Shown: in pieces, positions 62,653 to 64,000 of the stretch
Layout: each line of letters starts with the position of its first letter
Position numbering within the stretch: the stretch's first letter is position 1
DNA from: Stygiobacter sp.
Lineage (GTDB): Bacteria > Pseudomonadota > Alphaproteobacteria > Rhodospirillales > Magnetospirillaceae
Direction of reading: 5' to 3'
DNA length: 64,000 bases
Assembly (NCBI GenBank): GCA_006218045.1
Contig: VBWB01000008.1
Location: 62,001 to 126,000, forward strand
Position numbers and translations under genes: made by a program
Notes under the pieces: generated by a model
Seen by the model: only the letters and a program-made list of their open reading frames with translations
The model's database searches: none
Told to the model about the DNA's origin: nothing

Positions 62653-64000
62653 TCAGCAATCCGTTTCGGCGGTGATACGGTATAGCGCCAGTCGGTCGGG
62701 CAGCACCGCCTCGGTGCCGGCCATCATCGGCTTGAGGGCGACTTCCAGGGGGCGGTCATGACCGATATCGTCGATTGCCACCACCATGTCGACCGTGTGT
62801 CCGGTGCCGTCGCGGCGCAAGTCGCGCGACAGCAGGCGCAGACCGGGCTGCGGATCGAAGACGGCGACCGCCGGCAGGGTGTCGGCTGGTTCTGCGGACG
62901 GGCTCCATCCCAGGCGGATGCGCACCATGCCGGCGCCCAAGGCCGGGCGGGGAAATTGCAGCACGTAAACCTCGGCCAGGGAATCCGGGCGATAGGCCAG
63001 GGTTTCGCCCCGTTGGCGCAATGGCGCCGGCGGCAACCGACCGGTACGACCGATATGCCCGCGCACGGCGTTTCCCCCGGTCACCTCGACCAGCGTCGGG
63101 CCGGTGGCGCCGATGGCGGCGCGGTCCTGGCGCTGGTGGCCGATGCGGTCGCGGAACAGTTCCAGTTGCCCGGCCTCGGTGGTGAAGCCGGCCTCGCGGT
63201 AGATGGCGATGGCCTGGTCGAAATGGTCGCGCCAGTCGGGGGTGTCGTCGAGCAGCCAGGGATAGGACACCACGTCCTCGGCGTATTGGGGTTCCTCCAT
63301 GCCGCGGGACAGGTTGATGGAATGGAAGGTGCAGGGAATGCGGTGGGCGACGTGGAAGCGGGCGAACTCGGCCAGATAGGGCAGGCCGCTTTTCATCACC
63401 AGCGCGTTGGTGGAAAGCGTCCAGTCCGGATGGCTGGTGTCCATCAGGGCGCGGATGGCCAGCAGGTTGCGTTCCACCTCGGCCCATATGCCGCCGGCGC
63501 GGATGCGTTCATAGCCGGCGCCGATGGAATCCAGGCTGATGGCGAAGCCCAGGCGGCGTTTCGCCTTCAACGCCTCGAGATGCTTGTGCACGATGGTGCC
63601 GTTGGTGAACAGGGTCAGGCGCACGGCCTCCAGGGCCGGGTCGGCGACGAAGGCGCGGATGAATTTGATCGCCGAGGGAATGGCCAGCGGCTCGCCGCCG
63701 ATGACATCGACGCTGATGGCCGAGGAAAAGGCCGGCCACCATTTTTGCAACAGCGGCCACGACAATTCGATCTCATGCTTGCGCGTCGGGATCTGGATGC
63801 ACATGACGCAGTCGATATTGCAGGTCTGCCCGAACAGCAGGAAATAGCGCAAGGGCAGGGCCGTCGGCTGCACCCGACCGCAACGATAATCGTCGCGGGC
63901 GGCCAGGGTGTTGGCGTGCTGTTCGGGGCTCAGCCCCGAGGCCAGCAAGGCGTCGAAATCCACATAGGGGGCGCTTTGGCGGTCGGGCCGGTTCTCGAAG
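62653..64000 (-). CDS. Radical SAM protein, paralogue of the next gene, N-terminus outside window
   Basis: At least 448 residues are visible and the frame stays open to the window edge, so the start is missing. The core has CNIDCVMC, IGGEPLAIPSAIKF and FTNGTIVHKHLEAL, closely matching the downstream gene, and it too has a C-terminal beta-rich extension (VAVFDPQPGLRLLSRDLRR). The N-terminal Cys cluster expected by homology would lie beyond base 64000. The two genes form a tandem pair in one operon. Confidence 0.87.
   Translation of the reverse strand, partial: FENRPDRQSAPYVDFDALLASGLSPEQHANTLAARDDYRCGRVQPTALPLRYFLLFGQTCNIDCVMCIQIPTRKHEIELSWPLLQKWWPAFSSAISVDVIGGEPLAIPSAIKFIRAFVADPALEAVRLTLFTNGTIVHKHLEALKAKRRLGFAISLDSIGAGYERIRAGGIWAEVERNLLAIRALMDTSHPDWTLSTNALVMKSGLPYLAEFARFHVAHRIPCTFHSINLSRGMEEPQYAEDVVSYPWLLDDTPDWRDHFDQAIAIYREAGFTTEAGQLELFRDRIGHQRQDRAAIGATGPTLVEVTGGNAVRGHIGRTGRLPPAPLRQRGETLAYRPDSLAEVYVLQFPRPALGAGMVRIRLGWSPSAEPADTLPAVAVFDPQPGLRLLSRDLRRDGTGHTVDMVVAIDDIGHDRPLEVALKPMMAGTEAVLPDRLALYRITAETDC

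Noticed and set aside
1-64000. Magnetosome, tRNA, rRNA, insertion sequence or prophage genes
   Set aside because: None could be recognised on either strand, despite the Magnetospirillum-like gene content.

Overview
The window is high-GC DNA, almost wall-to-wall coding, from an alphaproteobacterium. A Rhodospirillaceae/Magnetospirillum-like organism fits best. The reasons are the two methyl-accepting chemotaxis proteins, the aerobic cobaltochelatase pair cobS-cobT next to bolA and a J-domain gene, a Calvin-cycle cluster, the metX-metW pair divergent from an aromatic amino-acid operon, and many c-di-GMP, redox and denitrification-type genes. This assignment is an inference from gene content. 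No rRNA, tRNA, CRISPR array, insertion sequence or prophage was found, and no gap without a gene exceeds 300 bases.

Layout. 1-5300: two chemoreceptors, an old-yellow-enzyme reductase, a hemerythrin-like protein and BolA. 5500-9060: J-domain protein, CobS, CobT. 9100-11000: a cupin, a small unknown protein and GalU, each minus-strand gene ending in a clear intrinsic terminator. 11097-12940: a lower-GC, translationally coupled AAA ATPase plus Toprim-like gene pair that looks acquired and is the best defence-system candidate. 13016-18800: a Calvin-cycle operon reading glpX-like, prk, tkt, fba, rpe, without RuBisCO in the window. 18971-25430: cytochrome b561, an atypical LuxR regulator, a GGDEF-EAL protein, a CHAP amidase, a TAXI binding protein and a cytochrome c. 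25711-33108: HrpB helicase, an orphan histidine kinase, an NnrS-like membrane protein with a DUF59 protein, an alpha/beta hydrolase and a VOC protein. 33315-38093: the aromatic operon (chorismate mutase, HisC-type aminotransferase, a broken tyrA) divergent from metX-metW. 38195-42660: CoA transferase, methyltransferase, an ABC exporter pair and a small unknown protein, with a dense cluster of inverted repeats at 39680-39896.

42758-64000 is a large surface-glycan or glycoconjugate modification region. It holds a DegT aminotransferase, a FemAB/GNAT-like transferase, four radical SAM proteins, three methyltransferase-like proteins, a CgeB-type glycosyltransferase, a GT11 fucosyltransferase-like protein, UDP-glucose dehydrogenase, a TPR protein, two tandem large paralogues (GT-A-like N-terminus plus Rossmann-like C-terminus) and a HAD-family phosphatase. 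Start/stop overlaps tie these genes into tight operons. GalU and UDP-glucose dehydrogenase could supply UDP-glucuronate. The substrate and product of the cluster cannot be read from the sequence.

Other points of note: a repeat family whose three copies each sit at the 3' end of a gene; a 31-bp-arm hairpin at 33190-33270; an alternative-pairing hairpin set at 1212-1344; a GlpX-like protein without the family GEGE motif; and a response regulator without its phospho-acceptor aspartate.
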